Shown: in pieces, positions 63,963-64,000 of the stretch | Layout: each line of letters opens with the position of its first letter | Position numbering within the stretch: the stretch's first letter is position 1 | Assembly (NCBI RefSeq): GCF_900110065.1 | Contig: NZ_FOCI01000008.1 | Location: 1 to 64,000 of the forward strand | Origin: Loktanella fryxellensis | GTDB taxonomy: Bacteria > Pseudomonadota > Alphaproteobacteria > Rhodobacterales > Rhodobacteraceae | Direction of reading: 5' to 3' | DNA: 64,000 nt | Notes under the pieces: generated by a model | Database searches by the model: none | What the model saw: the letters and a program-made list of their open reading frames with translations, nothing else | What the model was told of the DNA's origin: nothing | Translations under genes and position numbers: made by a program

Positions 63963-64000
63963 CTAGCTGTCGGGGAACCCCAGCATGGGTTCGATCCGTT
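63963..64000 (-). CDS. C-terminal end of a minus-strand gene (cut by window edge)
   Basis: On the minus strand the last bases read as R-I-E-P-M-L-G-F-P-D-S followed by TAG at 63965-63963. The position after a convergent spacer fits the end of a gene entering from the right. Too short to identify. Confidence 0.3.
   Translation of the reverse strand, partial: RIEPMLGFPDS

Overview
The window is chromosomal DNA of high GC content, roughly two thirds G+C by eye. It most likely comes from a member of the Rhodobacterales (Roseobacter/Rhodobacter-type Alphaproteobacteria). The evidence is the combination of a short HisG with a HisZ regulatory subunit, a B12-dependent NrdJ, an RpoHII-type sigma factor, a fused Sat/CysC, a YbdK-type ligase, DUF1150, DUF1489, and a dispersed intergenic repeat built on an AAATACTCCC...GGAGG core followed by a GC hairpin. 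No tRNA, rRNA or CRISPR array was seen. All calls rest on reading the sequence and on recognised motifs; no database search was possible.

Layout. The first 1.1 kb is mobile-element debris: the 3' end of an IS5-family transposase with its terminal repeat, then non-coding sequence with three TGGACAAA repeats. Next come nrdJ (minus), a DUF1489 gene and a 4-coumarate-CoA-ligase-like enzyme. A small Cys-containing exported protein follows, then a PepSY membrane protein broken by a one-base frameshift. A minus-strand block holds hisS-hisZ-hisG and a GH25 lipoprotein; hisS contains a conspicuous low-GC patch. After slyX and a lipoprotein come dnaE (minus), an ArsR/AHSA1 pair with a palindromic operator, and a purine operon. 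The purine operon is xdhA-xdhB-xdhC followed by a complete BMP-type nucleoside/purine ABC importer. xdhB carries an in-frame inverted copy of the dispersed repeat.

27.6-38 kb: two small exported paralogues, an aldo/keto reductase, a membrane protein, panC-panB, two small lipoproteins, a 2-hydroxyacid dehydrogenase, an SH3b protein, a CDF metal exporter and an M3 peptidase. 37.7-43.9 kb is a minus-strand run: rpoH(II)-chaN, coaBC, dut, a membrane-anchored ThiF/MoeB-like protein, and an amino-acid binding protein with a permease but no ATPase. 44.2-54.6 kb: a phosphatase, a GST with a Cys-rich tail, comM/yifB, trxB, an Lrp regulator, DUF4287, a YbdK-like ligase, pgeF, a MidA-like methyltransferase, lgt and a UbiK-like protein. 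54.8-64 kb: sat/cysC, an orphan response regulator, DUF1150, Hsp20, a YdcH protein, purE-purK, a lipase-like lipoprotein, Nudix, EamA, GNAT and an alternative oxidase, with the end of a minus-strand gene at the right edge.

Most operons show translational coupling through ATGA, TGATG or GTGA overlaps. The least ordinary signals are the repeat captured inside xdhB, the AT-rich patch inside hisS, the tandem exported paralogues with three in-frame stop repeats, the TM-ThiF/ABC coupling, and a nested hairpin near 49.6 kb.
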